DNA of 64,000 nucleotides from Clostridiales bacterium (GTDB lineage Bacteria; Bacillota; Clostridia; Oscillospirales; Oscillospiraceae): NCBI GenBank assembly GCA_022786995.1, contig JALFUW010000018.1, positions 17,086 to 81,085 of the forward strand, read 5' to 3'. Shown piece by piece: positions 1 to 8,823 of this stretch (position 1 is its first letter; each line of letters starts with the position of its first letter). The notes under the pieces were generated by a model. It saw only the letters and a program-made list of their open reading frames with translations, ran no database searches and was not told where the DNA came from. The position numbers and the translations under genes were made by a program.

Positions 1-687
1 CAAAAGATACTGTCCGGCCGGGGGATCGCGTCCCGCAGAAAGGCAGAACAGATGCTACAGGATGGACAGATTACCGTGAACGGCGTTCCTGCCGTGCTCG
101 GTGATGCTGCCGATCCTGAGCTTGACGAAATTCTCGTAAACGGACAGCCGCTGCCGGAACAGCAGCGGTCTGTGTACATCCTTTTGAATAAGCCTCGGGG
201 ATATGTCACCACGCTCTCCGATGAAAAGGGAAGGCCAAATGCCGCTCAACTGGTGTCTGACTGCGGCACCCGTGTCTACCCTGTGGGCAGATTGGATATG
301 GACTCGGAGGGTCTGCTGCTGTTTACCAATGACGGTGCGTTTGCCAACGGCCTGACCCATCCCAAGCAGGAAGTGGAGAAGGTCTACGAGGTCTGGGTGT
401 CCGGCTATCAGCCCGGCGGGGAAGAAAGGCTGGCCCGCCCGATTGTGCTGGATGGTTATCGCATCCGGCCTCCCAAAGTGGTTCTGCTCAGCGCAAATGG
501 AGACAAAGCAAAGTTCAGGGTGACCATTCATGAGGGACGGAACCGTCAAATCCGCAGAATGTGCGTTTCAGCCGGAATGCGTTGTACCCGCCTGCGCAGA
601 ATTCAGGAGGGTACCCTCCGGCTAGGGAACCTGCCCTGTGGTGCATGGCGGTATCTGACGGCGGAAGAGGTCGCAAAGGTGAAATAA
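1..687 (+). CDS. rluB: RsuA/RluB-family rRNA pseudouridine synthase, 5' end outside window
   Basis: The enzyme isomerises a uridine in ribosomal RNA to pseudouridine. The track starts at the ATG at base 52, but the frame is open from base 1 and the earlier codons read ILSGRGIASRRKAEQML, the start of an S4 RNA-binding domain, so the gene is truncated only by the window edge. The catalytic aspartate lies in GRLDMDSEGLLL, and GRNRQIRRM is the conserved C-terminal motif. RluB (23S) is more likely than RsuA (16S) for this size in Clostridia, but the target base cannot be read from sequence. Confidence 0.9.
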   Translation, partial: QKILSGRGIASRRKAEQMLQDGQITVNGVPAVLGDAADPELDEILVNGQPLPEQQRSVYILLNKPRGYVTTLSDEKGRPNAAQLVSDCGTRVYPVGRLDMDSEGLLLFTNDGAFANGLTHPKQEVEKVYEVWVSGYQPGGEERLARPIVLDGYRIRPPKVVLLSANGDKAKFRVTIHEGRNRQIRRMCVSAGMRCTRLRRIQEGTLRLGNLPCGAWRYLTAEEVAKVK

Positions 688-695
688 AAATTGCA

Positions 696-730
696 TGACG
701 CTGCTTTTGCTCTTGCAAAACGCGGCGTCA
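696..730 (+). terminator. Hairpin after pseudouridine synthase gene
   Basis: A long stem (TGACGC...GCGTCA, extended by TTTTGC/GCAAAA) sits 9 bases after the stop codon. The T tract after it is short, so it is a plausible but imperfect intrinsic terminator. Confidence 0.5.
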
Positions 731-783
731 TTTGCTACTATGTTTGCAGCGGCGAAACAAAATCTGCCGCTTAGGAGATATAT

Positions 784-1653
784 ATGAGCTATGACATTTT
801 ATCCATATTGCAGGAGAAAAATCCGACGTTTTCCAAGGGTCAGCGGCGTATTGCCCGTTACATCACAGAGTCCTATGATAAGGCTGCCTTTATGACCGCT
901 AACCGGCTGGGAAAGACGGTGGGCGTTTCGGAATCAACGGTAGTGCGGTTTGCTGTGGATCTGGGATTTGACGGCTACCCCAGTATGCAGAAGGCCATGC
1001 AGGAGATGGTTTTGAACCGACTGACCTCTGTGCAGCGCATCGAGGTGGCAAACAACCGGCTGGGAGATCAGGATATCGTCTCCATGGTGCTCCACTCTGA
1101 CATGGAAAAGCTGCGCAAGACCAGCGAGATTCTGGATCGGGAGGAATTCAACGCTGCTGTCAACGCCATCATTAAGGCAAAACGAGTCTACATTCTTGGC
1201 GTTCGGTCCGTGGAGCCGCTGGCGAACTTTTTGGGGTATTATCTGAACTATATGTTCAATAATGTCCATATTGTGTCCGGCTTTGGTACGGTTGAAATGT
1301 TTGAAAAGATCGTGGGCGTGAACAGCGAGGACGTGGCCATTGCGTTTTCCTTCCCGCGCTATTCTTCAACCGCTACGAAGGGCGCCCAGTACTGCCGCAG
1401 TGCCGGGGCTACGGTTATCGGCATTACGGACAACCGCCTGTCACCCCTTGGAAGCAACAGTGACCATGTCCTGATTGCCAAGAGTGATATGGTATCGCTG
1501 GTGGACTCTCTTGTCGCGCCCTTAAGCGTTATCAACGCACTGATTGTTGCCATCGCGTCCAAAAAGGAAAAGGAGCTTGCCAGAACCTTTGAGAATCTGG
1601 AGCGTATCTGGGACGAGTACGATGTCTATGAGAAGCAGGTAGAAAAAAGATGA
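784..1653 (+). CDS. MurR/RpiR-family transcriptional regulator
   Basis: This is a 289-residue sugar-phosphate-responsive regulator. The N-terminal helix-turn-helix of the RpiR type spans roughly residues 1-77 (KTVGVSESTVVRFAVDLGF is the recognition region), followed by a SIS sugar-isomerase domain at about 110-250 (KRVYILGVRSVEPLA). The start is supported by AGGAG seven bases upstream. It overlaps the next gene by four bases (ATGA), so the two are translationally coupled. Its ligand and target operon are not visible; regulation of the flavoprotein or membrane gene downstream is only an inference from position. Confidence 0.88.
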   Translation: MSYDILSILQEKNPTFSKGQRRIARYITESYDKAAFMTANRLGKTVGVSESTVVRFAVDLGFDGYPSMQKAMQEMVLNRLTSVQRIEVANNRLGDQDIVSMVLHSDMEKLRKTSEILDREEFNAAVNAIIKAKRVYILGVRSVEPLANFLGYYLNYMFNNVHIVSGFGTVEMFEKIVGVNSEDVAIAFSFPRYSSTATKGAQYCRSAGATVIGITDNRLSPLGSNSDHVLIAKSDMVSLVDSLVAPLSVINALIVAIASKKEKELARTFENLERIWDEYDVYEKQVEKR

Positions 1654-2882
1654 AATATGACGGAATCGTGATCGGCGGCGGCCCGGCTGGTATGTTTGCC
1701 GCCATCACTGCCGCAATGCGGGGAAAACGGGTGCTGCTTCTGGAGCGTAATGACCGGCTGGGAAAGAAACTGCTGATCACCGGCAAGGGACGATGTAACG
1801 TCACAAATGACTGCTCCGGCCAGGAGGTCTTGCAAAATACGCCCCGTAACGGGCGCTTCCTCTACAGTGCCATGACTGCCTTCCCACCCTCTGAAACCAT
1901 GGCCTTTTTCCGCGGGTGCGGCTGTGCGCTGAAAACAGAACGGGGAAACCGGGTGTTTCCTGTGACGGATAAATCTCAGACCATTCTCGATTGCCTGACA
2001 GGGCAGCTGCGCCGGTTTCATGTGACAGTAAAGACGGATCGGGTACAGCGCATCCTTACAGACAGCGGTAAAACGGTGGGCGTTGCGGGTGCCGCGGGGA
2101 GTTACTTCTCCGACTGGGTGATTCTGGCAACCGGCGGCGTGTCCTACCCGGCCACCGGTTCTACCGGCGACGGCTACGCCATGGCGGCGGAGCTGGGACA
2201 TACCATTACTGCGCAGCAGGGAAATCTGGTGCCGCTGGAAGCGACAGGGGAGGACTGCCCCGCGATGCAGGGCCTGAGCCTGCGGAATGTGTCTGTCAAG
2301 CTGCTAAACGCAAAAGGAAAGCTCCTCTATCAGGATTTCGGCGAGCTGCTGTTCACCCATTTCGGCGTGTCCGGCCCTACGGTTCTGTCCGCCAGCTGCC
2401 ATCTGAAGGGTGAGGGCTGTCGGCTTCTGATTGACCTGAAGCCCGCGTTGGACGAGAGTAAACTGGATGAACGGATTCTCAGGGATATACAGATGTATCA
2501 GAACCGTGCAATGGAGAACGCGCTGACAGATTTGCTGCCCAGAAGCATGATTCCTGTGATTCTGCGGAAACTGGAAATTGACCCGGCTATGCAGGCGAAT
2601 TCACTGACAAAGCAAAAGCGCAGGGAGCTGGTGCAGCTGTTGAAGGCATTCCCGGTGGAGATTACAGGAAAACGCCCGGTGGCAGAGGCCATCATTACAT
2701 CCGGCGGCGTGAAGGTTTCGGAAATCAACCCCAGAACCATGGAATCGAAGCTCGTAAAGGGACTTTACTTTGCGGGTGAGATTATTGATTGCGATGCTTA
2801 TACAGGCGGCTTTAATCTGCAGATTGCGTGGTCAACGGCATATGCCGCGGCAATGGCGGCAGGAACAGACGAGGAACTATGA
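1650..2882 (+). CDS. BaiN/HI0933-family FAD-dependent oxidoreductase
   Basis: This is a 410-residue flavoprotein of the HI0933/YhiN family. The N-terminal Rossmann motif GGGPAGMFAAI binds FAD, the segment GKKLLITGKGRCNVTN is characteristic of the family, and the C-terminal GLYFAGEIIDCDAYTGGFNL is the second FAD-contact signature. Family members are often annotated as BaiN-like (bile-acid or flavin-linked reductases), but the substrate of most is unknown and no bile-acid gene is nearby. The start codon overlaps the preceding regulator and the stop overlaps the next gene, so all three form one operon. Confidence 0.88.
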   Translation: MKYDGIVIGGGPAGMFAAITAAMRGKRVLLLERNDRLGKKLLITGKGRCNVTNDCSGQEVLQNTPRNGRFLYSAMTAFPPSETMAFFRGCGCALKTERGNRVFPVTDKSQTILDCLTGQLRRFHVTVKTDRVQRILTDSGKTVGVAGAAGSYFSDWVILATGGVSYPATGSTGDGYAMAAELGHTITAQQGNLVPLEATGEDCPAMQGLSLRNVSVKLLNAKGKLLYQDFGELLFTHFGVSGPTVLSASCHLKGEGCRLLIDLKPALDESKLDERILRDIQMYQNRAMENALTDLLPRSMIPVILRKLEIDPAMQANSLTKQKRRELVQLLKAFPVEITGKRPVAEAIITSGGVKVSEINPRTMESKLVKGLYFAGEIIDCDAYTGGFNLQIAWSTAYAAAMAAGTDEEL

Positions 2883-4510
2883 TGGGCGAAAGTATTATCA
2901 AGCTGTATCGTGATAAGGTCAAAAAAGAGTGGAAAACCGCCTTTCTTTCTGCGGTTATCATGGGTTTTATGGTTCATTTCTACCGATTCACCAATTATTT
3001 CCCAAATCACGATGGCCTGTTTAATTTCTGGAGCACCCAGAATATGGTGGCGTCCGGCCGCTGGTTTCTGGCCCCAGCCTGCGCAATCAGCTCCTGTTTC
3101 GATCTTCCGTGGGTCATCGGCATCTTTTCTGTTCTTTTCATGGCGCTGACGGCGGTTTTGATTTCGGAAATCTTTGAAATGAAAAACCCCTGTCTGATCG
3201 TTCTGAGCAGCGGACTGCTGGTGTCTTTTCCTGCCATCACGGAGACCATGTTCTTCGAGTTCACCGCGGATGGCTATATGCTTGCCATGCTGCTGGGAAC
3301 GGCGGCGGTGTATCTTACCAGAATGTCCCGTGGTATCCACTGGAAAAGCGGGATTTCCGCCGCGGTATGTATCTGTCTGACCTGCGCGATCTATCAGGCC
3401 TATGTGTCCTTCGCGTTTGTGCTCGCGGTTTGCTGCTTCCTGTGGGAATTGCTGGAAAACCGGCAGAAAAACGGGGTATACTGGAAGTGGATTGCTTATC
3501 AGGCGGGGATTTACGCCGCCGGACTTTCGCTCTATTACGGTATCTGGCAGCTGGCTATGCAGCTGTCCGATATTTCCCCCTCTGGCTATGAAGGAATCAG
3601 TTCTATGGGAGCGATCAGTGCCGGTACGGTTCTGACCGCCGCGAAACAGTGTCTGACCTCCTTTGTATGGTTCTTTCTGGAACGAAATCCTCTGAAATAT
3701 GGATTCTCTTTTTATAGTGTATTGGGAATTCTGTTCGCGGCTGCCTTTGTGACGATTTGTTTGCTTGCGTTTCATAAGAGCGGACTTCGGAAGCGCCCTG
3801 TGGAGGCGATGCTGTTCCTCCTGTGCCTTTTGTCTTTACCCTTTGGCTGCTACCTCTGCTATTTCATTTCGCCAGGTGTCGAATACTTTACGCGGATGCT
3901 TCAGTCGATTGCCGTCCTGTACATTCTGGTCGGGGTCCTGTGCGAGCGCTGGGGAAATGGGATCTGTAAAAACCTGGTGATGTTCCTGCTGATCGGGGTG
4001 ATTTTCAACAATTCCGTGATGGCAAACGTTTGCTATGCCCATCTGAACCGCTGCCACGAGCAGTCTCTTGCCACAGCGGCGGAGCTCTCTGCCAGAATCC
4101 ACCTTGCGGACGACGGAACGGCAGAGAATGTGGCGTTCACTGGCTCTATCGGCGGCAATTGGGCGATTACGGAGGAGGAGACCATGGATGCTTCCAGGCT
4201 GGGAACTTTGGGGCCTCTGAAGACGGTGAACTATTCGCTTCTGTCTGACCGTGATCTGATTGTACTTTTCCTTGACAGATATCTGGACTTTACACTGGAA
4301 TACTACCGTACCCACGACGCGCAGATGCCTGTGTATCATTTCTCACAAACGGCGCCCACCACGAGCGGTTATGAATTCCGCTTTCCGATTGCGGATGAGC
4401 AGACAGTTGAAGCGCTGACCGCAACGGAGGAATACCGTCAGATGGGTCTGTGGCCGGGTAAAAATTCTGTCAGACAGATTGGCAATACCATCGTGGTCCG
4501 CCTTTCGTAA
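2879..4510 (+). CDS. GtrII-like multi-pass membrane glucosyltransferase-domain protein
   Basis: The product is a polytopic membrane protein of about 543 residues with roughly ten hydrophobic segments and a soluble C-terminal tail. The N-terminal region HFYRFTNYFPNHDGLFNFW followed by SGRWFL matches the GtrII glucosyltransferase family, which moves glucose from a lipid carrier to surface polymers. The track start at 2828 lies inside the preceding gene; ATG at 2879 overlaps the previous TGA as ATGA and is the better start. Acceptor and sugar are unknown, and no other surface-polysaccharide gene is adjacent. Confidence 0.75.
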   Translation: MMGESIIKLYRDKVKKEWKTAFLSAVIMGFMVHFYRFTNYFPNHDGLFNFWSTQNMVASGRWFLAPACAISSCFDLPWVIGIFSVLFMALTAVLISEIFEMKNPCLIVLSSGLLVSFPAITETMFFEFTADGYMLAMLLGTAAVYLTRMSRGIHWKSGISAAVCICLTCAIYQAYVSFAFVLAVCCFLWELLENRQKNGVYWKWIAYQAGIYAAGLSLYYGIWQLAMQLSDISPSGYEGISSMGAISAGTVLTAAKQCLTSFVWFFLERNPLKYGFSFYSVLGILFAAAFVTICLLAFHKSGLRKRPVEAMLFLLCLLSLPFGCYLCYFISPGVEYFTRMLQSIAVLYILVGVLCERWGNGICKNLVMFLLIGVIFNNSVMANVCYAHLNRCHEQSLATAAELSARIHLADDGTAENVAFTGSIGGNWAITEEETMDASRLGTLGPLKTVNYSLLSDRDLIVLFLDRYLDFTLEYYRTHDAQMPVYHFSQTAPTTSGYEFRFPIADEQTVEALTATEEYRQMGLWPGKNSVRQIGNTIVVRLS

Positions 4511-4532
4511 GGGCGATGATGCAAATCAACCA

Positions 4533-4561
4533 TTGACAAACCAGGGTTTCTATACTAAAAT
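4533..4561 (+). promoter_or_regulatory. Promoter of acpP
   Basis: TTGACA at 4533-4538 and TAAAAT at 4556-4561 are separated by 17 bases, a sigma-A type promoter 46 bases upstream of the acpP start. Confidence 0.7.
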
Positions 4562-4606
4562 ACCAATCGGATAGTGCTTAGAGACATTGTTAAGGAGGAC
4601 TTATCT

Positions 4607-4828
4607 ATGTTCGAGAAACTGAAAAGCTACGCCGCCCGGCAGTTGGAGCTGGATGCATCCGAGATCACCCCGGATTCCACCTTCGAAAGCCTCGGTATTG
4701 ACTCACTGGACGTGGTGGAGATGATCATGGATCTGGAGTCTGAGCTGGGTGTGGAGCTGGAGCTGGAGGATCAGAAGATCACGACCTTCCAGGAGCTGGC
4801 TGATTTCATTGAATCCAAGCTGAACTGA
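4607..4828 (+). CDS. acpP: Acyl carrier protein
   Basis: This 73-residue acidic protein carries fatty acyl chains on phosphopantetheine. The prosthetic group attaches to the serine of LGIDSLDVVEMI, about residue 36. The track extends the frame 11 codons upstream, but the strong ribosome binding site TAAGGAGG six to eight bases before ATG 4607 fixes the start. It stands alone, with its own promoter and the SRP RNA downstream, rather than in a fab cluster, as is common in Clostridia with several ACP copies. Confidence 0.95.
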   Translation: MFEKLKSYAARQLELDASEITPDSTFESLGIDSLDVVEMIMDLESELGVELELEDQKITTFQELADFIESKLN

Positions 4829-4851
4829 ATTAAGGATACCATGTTATAGCT

Positions 4852-5155
4852 GACCGGCTTATAACAAGGTCGCACTAGTCGGGGAGATAGCGGTGCCCTC
4901 TGCCTGCAATCCGCTATAGCAGGGATGAATTCCCACACCCGGGCGAGTTTGAATATTGTCTGTCCTGCGTAAGCGGTGTTGAGAAACCGGTCTTGCGCAA
5001 CGGGATCCCGTGAACCATGTCAGGTGGGGAACCAAGCAGCATTAAGCGGATCTTCCCGTGTGCCGCTAAGGTTGCCGTTTTTGAGCTGGCTGCGCAGATC
5101 GCGGATATTCTGCTCGTTCAAATGTGGGTGTGCGATCTTGTTATGAGCCGGTCTG
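4852..5155 (+). ncRNA. ffs: Signal recognition particle RNA, large bacterial type
   Basis: The 5' end (GACCGGCTTATAACAAG) is complementary to the 3' end (CTTGTTATGAGCCGGTC), closing a long rod. Inside are an Alu-domain sequence of Clostridia type (CGGGGAGATAGCGGTGCCCT) and the conserved SRP54-binding hairpin with a GGAA tetraloop and AAGCAGC. The length of about 300 nt is that of the long Gram-positive form. Position immediately before dnaX matches the Firmicutes arrangement. The ends are estimated from the terminal pairing. Confidence 0.93.
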
Positions 5156-5178
5156 TTATTATGGAAAGGAGTGATTGT

Positions 5179-6801
5179 ATGTCAGCATATCAGGCGCTGT
5201 ATCGCAAGTATCGGCCTCAAACCTTCGATGATGTGTCAGGTCAGCTGGCGGTCACTCAGACGCTGAAAACCCAGCTAATCAGTGGACGTATGAGTCATGC
5301 CTACTTGTTTACCGGCTCTCGGGGCACCGGCAAGACCAGCTGCGCAAAAATTCTGGCCAAAGCGGTCAACTGCCTCCACCCGGATAACGGCAACCCCTGT
5401 AACTGCTGCGACGCCTGCCGGGCCATTGACTCCGGCTCCTGCATGGACGTGCTGGAAATCGACGCAGCCTCCAACAACGGCGTTGACAATGTCCGGGATC
5501 TGCGGGATGACGCGATTTATACGCCCTCACAGGTGAAAATGCGTGTGTATATCATCGATGAGGTGCACATGCTGTCGATTTCGGCATTTAACGCCCTGTT
5601 AAAAATCATCGAGGAACCGCCGGAGCATCTTTTGTTCATTCTGGCCACTACGGAGCTTCATAAGGTTCCGGCAACGATTCTTTCCCGGTGTCAGCGCTTT
5701 TCCTTCCGGCGCATCAGTCAGGAGGATATTGCCGCACGGCTTCAATATGTGGCCTACCAGGAGAATATTGATCTGGATGAAGGTGCGGCCCGGGTCTTGG
5801 CGAGACTGGCAGACGGCGGTATGCGTGACGGTCTGAGCCTGCTGGATCAGTGTGCTTCGGCAACAACGGGAGAATTAACCGCGGAGCGGGTATACGCCTG
5901 CCTTGGCATTGCCGGAGAGCAGAAATGCGGTGAGCTGATGGGCTATATCGCCGCCCATGATACCAAAAGCGCGTTGACACTATTTAACCGACTTTATTCG
6001 GAAGGTAAGGACTTGGGTGCGCTGCTGGACGAGATGGCCTGCCTGACCCGGGATCTGCTGGTGCTGAAAACCGCCGGAAACGCCGGGATCACCATGCTGT
6101 CCGGCGTTGCGTCGGATCAGGAGGCACTGGCGCTGACAAAGGCTCTGGGCAGTGGTGAACTGGTTCGGATCATGGAGCGGATTCAGGAAACGTTGGCATC
6201 CTTTACCCGCAGTGCCAGCCGTCGGATGGACGCGGAGCTGTGCATTGTGGAGCTGTGTCAGCCGGAGCTGAGTCTGGATGCGCAGTCTGTCAATGCCCGT
6301 CTGACCCGGCTGGAAGAACAGCTCAAAAGCGGCGCCTTTGTCCCCGCAAAGCAGGCCCAGCCTGTTTTCAATGAGGAGCTCGGGGAAGAAATGCCGCCTT
6401 TCCCGGATGACGCGGATGTACCGCCGGAGTTTGGCGACGCGCCTGCCGCGCCGTCGCAGGAAGAAACGCCGGTTGGCTTCTGGCTGGAGCTGTGCAGCGG
6501 CGTGCGGAAAGAATTGAAGCCGCCCATCAGCGGTTTTTTTGCAGGTACGCCAAACGCGCCGGTGCAGGGTGCATTGGTTGGTGACAGATTGGAATTGCGC
6601 TGCGCCAATGATTTTACAGCAAAGATGCTGGACAAGCAGGAGCTTTTGGAAGTTGTGGCCAGAAAGGCCGGCGCCATGCTTGGCAGGCCCGTTCGTGCCT
6701 GTGTGGTGGATATTTCCGCAAAACCCCAGGGCAATCCCCGCATGGACAGGCTGATGCAGTTTGGGCGGGAACATTCAGATATAGTAAGAATAAAGGAATA
6801 A
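5179..6801 (+). CDS. dnaX: DNA polymerase III subunit gamma/tau
   Basis: This clamp-loader ATPase loads the sliding clamp and tethers the polymerase cores. Walker A is GSRGTGKTSCAK, the zinc module is C-x9-C-x2-C-x2-C (CNCCDACRA region), and Walker B is VYIIDEVHML followed by the sensor region ILATTELHKVPATILSRC. The C-terminal tau part (from about residue 350) is short. The track start at 5017 lies inside the SRP RNA; ATG 5179, behind GGAAAGGAG, gives the normal N terminus MSAYQALYRKYRP. It begins the conserved dnaX-ybaB-recR operon. Confidence 0.96.
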   Translation: MSAYQALYRKYRPQTFDDVSGQLAVTQTLKTQLISGRMSHAYLFTGSRGTGKTSCAKILAKAVNCLHPDNGNPCNCCDACRAIDSGSCMDVLEIDAASNNGVDNVRDLRDDAIYTPSQVKMRVYIIDEVHMLSISAFNALLKIIEEPPEHLLFILATTELHKVPATILSRCQRFSFRRISQEDIAARLQYVAYQENIDLDEGAARVLARLADGGMRDGLSLLDQCASATTGELTAERVYACLGIAGEQKCGELMGYIAAHDTKSALTLFNRLYSEGKDLGALLDEMACLTRDLLVLKTAGNAGITMLSGVASDQEALALTKALGSGELVRIMERIQETLASFTRSASRRMDAELCIVELCQPELSLDAQSVNARLTRLEEQLKSGAFVPAKQAQPVFNEELGEEMPPFPDDADVPPEFGDAPAAPSQEETPVGFWLELCSGVRKELKPPISGFFAGTPNAPVQGALVGDRLELRCANDFTAKMLDKQELLEVVARKAGAMLGRPVRACVVDISAKPQGNPRMDRLMQFGREHSDIVRIKE

Positions 6802-6819
6802 CAGATAGGAGTGTTTTTT

Positions 6820-7164
6820 ATGGCAAAGGGTGGATTCCGGGGTATGCCCGGTGGAATGAATCAGGCCGCGATGATGAAGCAGGCCCAGAAGATGCAGCAG
6901 GAAATGCTGCGTATGCAGGCGGAGCAGGAAGCCAAAACCTTCACTGCCAAGGCTGGCGGCGGCATGGTGTCCGCTACCGTCAACGGTAAGCATGAGCTGG
7001 TGAATCTGGAAATCAATCCCGAAGCGGTGGATCCCGACGATGTGGAAATGCTGCAGGACATGGTCATTGCCGCTGTGAATGAAGCGATTCGCTCCGCGGA
7101 CAACGAAGCCGCCAGCAATATGTCCCGGCTCACCGGCGGTCTCAATCTGGGCGGCCTTTTCTAA
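6820..7164 (+). CDS. ybaB: YbaB/EbfC-family nucleoid-associated protein
   Basis: This is a 114-residue DNA-binding protein of the YbaB/EbfC family, located between dnaX and recR as in most bacteria. It has a methionine- and glutamine-rich N-terminal helix followed by the typical core GMVSATVNGKHELVNLEI and a C-terminal helix ending in GGLNLGGLF. ATG 6820 is preferred over the GTG at 6811 because GATAGGAG lies at the right distance before it. The family binds DNA as a tweezer-like dimer and is linked to recombination repair with RecR. Confidence 0.93.
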   Translation: MAKGGFRGMPGGMNQAAMMKQAQKMQQEMLRMQAEQEAKTFTAKAGGGMVSATVNGKHELVNLEINPEAVDPDDVEMLQDMVIAAVNEAIRSADNEAASNMSRLTGGLNLGGLF

Positions 7165-7173
7165 GGAGGCAGT

Positions 7174-7773
7174 ATGCTTATTTTTCCCGCGGCGCTGCAA
7201 AACTTATCGGATCAGTTTGCCCGGCTTCCCGGCGTGGGCAGCAAGACGGCCCAGCGGCTGGCGTTTCATGTGCTGAGTCTTCCGATAGAGGATGCGGAAG
7301 AATTTGCCGATGCCATACTGGAAGCAAAAAAGCGGGTGCATACCTGCCCCTGCTGCCAGAATCTGACCGATCGGGAGCTGTGCCCCATCTGCGATGACGA
7401 TACACGGGATAAATCCGTGATCTGCGTGGTTGCCGACCCCAAGGATGTGATCGCCATGGAGCGTTCCGGGGAATTTCGCGGTGTTTACCATGTGCTCCAC
7501 GGCGTTATCTCTCCACTGAATCATGTAACGCAGGATGATATCCGCATTAAGGAACTGCTGAAACGGGTGTCCACCGGGGAGGTCAGAGAGGTCATTATGG
7601 CGACCAACCCGGATACGGAGGGCGAAGCCACAGCTATGTACATTTCCCGCCTTCTGCGGCCTATGGAGGTCAGGGTGACCCGGCTTGCTTATGGTGTGCC
7701 TGTTGGCAGCCAGCTGGAATACGCCGACGAAGTGACCCTGTCCCGGGCTTTGGAAGGCCGGCAGGAGATGTAA
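7174..7773 (+). CDS. recR: Recombination mediator protein RecR
   Basis: RecR works with RecO and RecF to load RecA onto gapped DNA. The 199-residue protein has the helix-hairpin-helix LPGVGSKTAQRLAFHVL near the N terminus, a four-cysteine zinc motif (CPCC...CPIC at about residues 50-70), a Toprim domain (VICVVADPKDVIAME) and the C-terminal TRLAYGVPVGSQLEYAD signature. It is full length, follows ybaB by nine bases and ends the operon at a strong terminator. Confidence 0.96.
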   Translation: MLIFPAALQNLSDQFARLPGVGSKTAQRLAFHVLSLPIEDAEEFADAILEAKKRVHTCPCCQNLTDRELCPICDDDTRDKSVICVVADPKDVIAMERSGEFRGVYHVLHGVISPLNHVTQDDIRIKELLKRVSTGEVREVIMATNPDTEGEATAMYISRLLRPMEVRVTRLAYGVPVGSQLEYADEVTLSRALEGRQEM

Positions 7774-7784
7774 GACCACAGCAA

Positions 7785-7812
7785 AAAGCCGCTCCCAAGG
7801 GAGCGGCTTTCT
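7785..7812. terminator. Bidirectional terminator between recR and the DMT transporter
   Basis: AAAGCCGCTCCC-AAGG-GAGCGGCTTT forms a perfect GC-rich stem with A tract on the left and T tract on the right, serving recR on + and the convergent transporter gene on -. Confidence 0.85.
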
Positions 7813-8711
7813 TATGTCCTTTTTTGGAACAGGCTTGCGGGAAGCTGAGACAGAATGACGGCAGCGAAGACCAGCACGCAGCCGGTGATTTCCCAGGTCG
7901 TCATGGTTTCGCCCAGCAGCCACCAGCCGCCCAGCACGGCAAATACCGATTCCAGACTCATAATCAGGGATGCGGCAGTGGGTTCCAAAGATCGCTGACC
8001 CACCACCTGCATGGTGTAGGCAACGCCCATGGACAGAATACCCGCAAAGCACAGGGGCTTCCAGCAGGCGAGTACATTTCCCCAGTCAACCGTTTCCGTC
8101 ATAAGAACGAAGGGAATGGACAGCACCGTTACCACCAGCGCCTGCACACAGTTCAGCCGTAAACCGTCCAACTCTCCGGCAAAGCGGTCGATGCAGGTAA
8201 TCTGCACAGCGAAGGCCAGCGCGCAGCCTGTGATAAAAAGGTCGCCCTTGTTGATCTGCGTCACGCCGACGCAGCTGAGCAGATAAAGTCCGATGACCGC
8301 CATCACCACGCTGAAAACAATGGTGAAGGGGGGCTTCTTGCCTAGAAAGATGCCCAGTACAGGCACCCACACGATGTACATGGCAGTCAGAAAGCCTGCC
8401 TTTCCGGCATCGGTGTACACCAGTCCAACCTGCTGCAGGCTCGTCGCCACAAACAGGGCGCAGCCGCAGATCAGTCCCACCTTCCACAGAGTGGGATTCT
8501 TCCATTTTTTGGCGGATTCCTGAACATTACAGGATTTGAGTTCCATCAGGAAGGAGCAGGGAATCAGGAACAGTACCGCCAGTGCGCAGCGGACTGCCTG
8601 AAAGGTAAAGGGGCCGATTTTGTCCATGCCCACGCTCTGCGCGATGAAGGCGAAGCCCCAGATGGTTGTACAGAGCAGCAGACAAAGGCTGCCTTTGATT
8701 TGTTTTTTCAT
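7812..8711 (-). CDS. DMT-superfamily (EamA) transporter
   Basis: This is a roughly 299-residue inner-membrane permease with about ten transmembrane helices arranged as two EamA repeats; the first begins GSLCLLLCTTIWGFAFIAQ and the second contains FAGILSMGVAYTMQVVGQ. The family exports or exchanges amino acids and other small metabolites, but the substrate is not predictable. The track start at 8948 adds an implausible soluble extension that overlaps the divergent pepF promoter; ATG at 8711 gives the usual start directly before the first helix, with a weak GGTGATG binding site. Confidence 0.85.
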   Translation of the reverse strand: MKKQIKGSLCLLLCTTIWGFAFIAQSVGMDKIGPFTFQAVRCALAVLFLIPCSFLMELKSCNVQESAKKWKNPTLWKVGLICGCALFVATSLQQVGLVYTDAGKAGFLTAMYIVWVPVLGIFLGKKPPFTIVFSVVMAVIGLYLLSCVGVTQINKGDLFITGCALAFAVQITCIDRFAGELDGLRLNCVQALVVTVLSIPFVLMTETVDWGNVLACWKPLCFAGILSMGVAYTMQVVGQRSLEPTAASLIMSLESVFAVLGGWWLLGETMTTWEITGCVLVFAAVILSQLPASLFQKRT

Positions 8712-8765
8712 AATTTCATCACCGCCGCATACTCTAGCATAAATTGGTGAAAAATGCAAGCGGCG

Positions 8766-8793
8766 TTGCTTTTTTTTACGGATGTGGTATAAT
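8766..8793 (+). promoter_or_regulatory. Promoter of pepF
   Basis: TTGCTT and TATAAT with 16-base spacing; TG at 8785-8786 makes an extended -10. It lies 30 bases before the pepF start. Confidence 0.75.
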
Positions 8794-8823
8794 ACGGCAA
8801 AAGAACAATTTGGAGGGACAGCT

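Noticed and set aside
5017-5178. N-terminal 54-residue extension of DnaX
   Set aside because: It is the 3' half of the SRP RNA; ATG 5179 has the proper binding site and conserved N terminus.
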